In this document: piece by piece, positions 6,167 through 6,866 of the stretch | Layout of the letters: each line of letters starts with the position of its first letter | Position numbering within the stretch: the stretch's first letter is position 1 | Assembly: GCA_002393195.1 (NCBI GenBank) | Contig: DGIK01000220.1 | Coordinates: 1 to 6,866 of the forward strand | Reading direction: 5' to 3' | DNA from: Bacteroidales bacterium UBA3824 | GTDB lineage: Bacteria > Bacteroidota > Bacteroidia > Bacteroidales > UBA3824 | DNA: 6,866 nt | Notes under the pieces: model-generated | Database searches by the model: none | What the model saw: only the letters and a program-made list of their open reading frames with translations | What the model was told of the DNA's origin: nothing | Made by a program: the position numbers and the translations under genes

Positions 6167-6225
6167 ACTTATTTGAAGGTAATTTCAATTTTTTTTGAAA
6201 ATTTTAATTTTTCCAACAAAATTGA

Positions 6226-6265
6226 TTCTCCGCCCCGCCTTGTTTTAAGAAGTTGGGCCGGAGAA
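6226..6265 (-). terminator. Imperfect hairpin, possible second terminator after secY
   Basis: TTCTCCG (6226-6232) pairs with CGGAGAA (6259-6265). After one C/C mismatch, CCC (6234-6236) pairs with GGG (6255-6257), leaving an AT-rich loop. In the minus-strand RNA the stem is followed by AUCAAUUUUGUU, a weak U-tract. It could catch read-through from secY before the infA promoter, or be an unrelated structure. Confidence 0.35.
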
Positions 6266-6298
6266 CCAACCATACAATACCTTCCAATATAAACTTTG

Positions 6299-6325
6299 CA
6301 AAAACCCCGACGAGCGGGGTTTTTG
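6299..6325 (-). terminator. Intrinsic terminator of the secY transcript
   Basis: CAAAAACCCCG (6299-6309) and CGGGGTTTTTG (6315-6325) form an 11-bp perfect stem with a 5-base loop. It begins 16 bases after the secY stop. On the minus strand the GC-rich stem ends in a five-base U-tract, the form of an intrinsic terminator. It separates secY from infA. Confidence 0.9.
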
Positions 6326-6341
6326 GAATAGGATGCCGCCG

Positions 6342-6866
6342 TTACAAAGCAGCCGTGGATCCTGTACGTCCCTTGATGCGTCCCGACTTCATAAGTCCGT
6401 CATAGTGGTGCATCAGGAGGTGACTCTCAATCTGCTGGAGCGTGTCGAGTATTACACCTACCATAATCAGCAACGAGGTGCCGCCGTAGAATTGGGCAAA
6501 CTGATTGTTGACGTGGCAGAGAATCGCAAACACGGGCAGGATTGCTATGATTGCCAAGAAGATAGAACCTGGAAGAGTAATGCGCGACATAATGTCGTCG
6601 AGGAACTCTACTGTCTTCTTACCAGGCTTCACGCCAGGAATGTAGCCGCCACGCTTCTTCATTTCGTCAGCCATCTGCTGCGGGCTGAATGTGATCGCAG
6701 TATAGAAATACGTGAACACAATCACAAGCAACGCGAAGGTGAAGTTGTACCAGAAGCCAGTGTAATCGGCGAAAGCCGCAGCAATCGACGAGGTAGCCTC
6801 GGTATTGAAGTGCGTGAACATCAGAGGAATGAACATCAAAGCCTGAGCAAAGATGATAGGCATCAC
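6342..6866 (-). CDS. secY: Protein translocase subunit SecY, C-terminal part (runs off the window)
   Basis: SecY forms the membrane channel through which SecA or ribosomes push secreted and membrane proteins. The 174 or so C-terminal residues of a protein usually near 440-450 are present; the 5' part lies beyond the right edge. The last codon, GTG, is an internal Val of the conserved VMPIIFAQA, not a start. Membrane segments are visible at about 2-19, 38-60, 99-117 and 129-147, matching the last four of ten. The cytoplasmic loop at 61-97 carries the conserved KKRGGYIPGVKPGKKT, part of the SecA and ribosome contact region. The end HHYDGLMKSGRIKGRTG is the usual cytoplasmic tail. secY ends the upstream part of the ribosomal cluster and has its own terminator. 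Confidence 0.97.
   Translation of the reverse strand: MMPIIFAQALMFIPLMFTHFNTEATSSIAAAFADYTGFWYNFTFALLVIVFTYFYTAITFSPQQMADEMKKRGGYIPGVKPGKKTVEFLDDIMSRITLPGSIFLAIIAILPVFAILCHVNNQFAQFYGGTSLLIMVGVILDTLQQIESHLLMHHYDGLMKSGRIKGRTGSTAAL

Larger units (their letters stand above)
6002..6341. other. 340-base non-coding gap between secY and infA
   Basis: No credible gene is seen on either strand. From the secY side it holds the secY terminator (6299-6325), an imperfect hairpin (6226-6265), an AT-rich stretch with runs of A and T (about 6181-6223), the infA promoter (6136-6166), a leader hairpin (6102-6127) and the rest of the infA leader. In many Bacteroidota a map gene for methionine aminopeptidase lies here; no trace of one is visible. 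Confidence 0.8.

Noticed and set aside
6226..6265. Possible tRNA or small RNA gene in the secY-infA gap
   Set aside because: The imperfect hairpin lacks the cloverleaf arms and the T-loop GTTCRA sequence; a secondary terminator is the simpler reading.
1..6866. A new mobile, defence, toxin-antitoxin, RNA or CRISPR system
   Set aside because: All long frames are accounted for by housekeeping genes, one lipoprotein and one regulator. I saw no terminal inverted repeats, transposase or integrase motifs, spaced repeats or tRNA-like folds.

Overview
The window reads as a piece of a Bacteroidales-type chromosome (phylum Bacteroidota). The evidence is the order of the ribosomal-protein genes, promoter-like sequences of the Bacteroides form (TTTG, about 19-20 bp, then TAnnTTTG) at three places, no purine-rich Shine-Dalgarno sequences before the starts I inspected, and a lipoprotein with an acidic stretch after its lipid cysteine. 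I cannot name the genus from sequence alone.

Left part (1-2441): the 3' end of an unidentified plus-strand gene ends in a 9-bp in-frame repeat. Maf, a nucleotide pyrophosphatase that probably shares its transcript, follows 11 bases later. A shared hairpin separates maf from a convergent minus-strand gene for a small, probably surface-exposed lipoprotein of unknown function. That gene diverges from a plus-strand gene for a LuxR/GerE-type regulator with a PAS-like N-terminal half. The AT-rich region between them (1410-1660) holds a promoter for each gene and two identical dyads, TACTAC-TTTC-GTAGTA, 33 bp apart. These are the best candidates for a specific operator in the window. A second bidirectional terminator closes this block.

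Right part (2475-6866): a minus-strand translation and transcription cluster, read from right to left: secY (3' part only), infA, rpmJ, rpsM, rpsK, rpsD, rpoA, rplQ. The genes from infA to rplQ are separated by 13-87 bases and look like one operon. It starts at a good promoter at 6136-6166 and ends at the terminator at 2402-2441. secY has its own terminator and is separated from infA by 340 non-coding bases. The map (methionine aminopeptidase) gene often found between them in related bacteria is absent here.

The genes are housekeeping genes next to one lipoprotein/regulator pair. I see no mobile element, CRISPR array, RNA gene, toxin-antitoxin or defence system, and I do not claim a new system. 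The points most worth checking are the paired dyads, the corrected start of the regulator, the secY-infA break with its roughly 130-nt leader, the roughly 20-residue insertion in L17, the N-terminal extension of IF-1 and the half-lost zinc site of L36.
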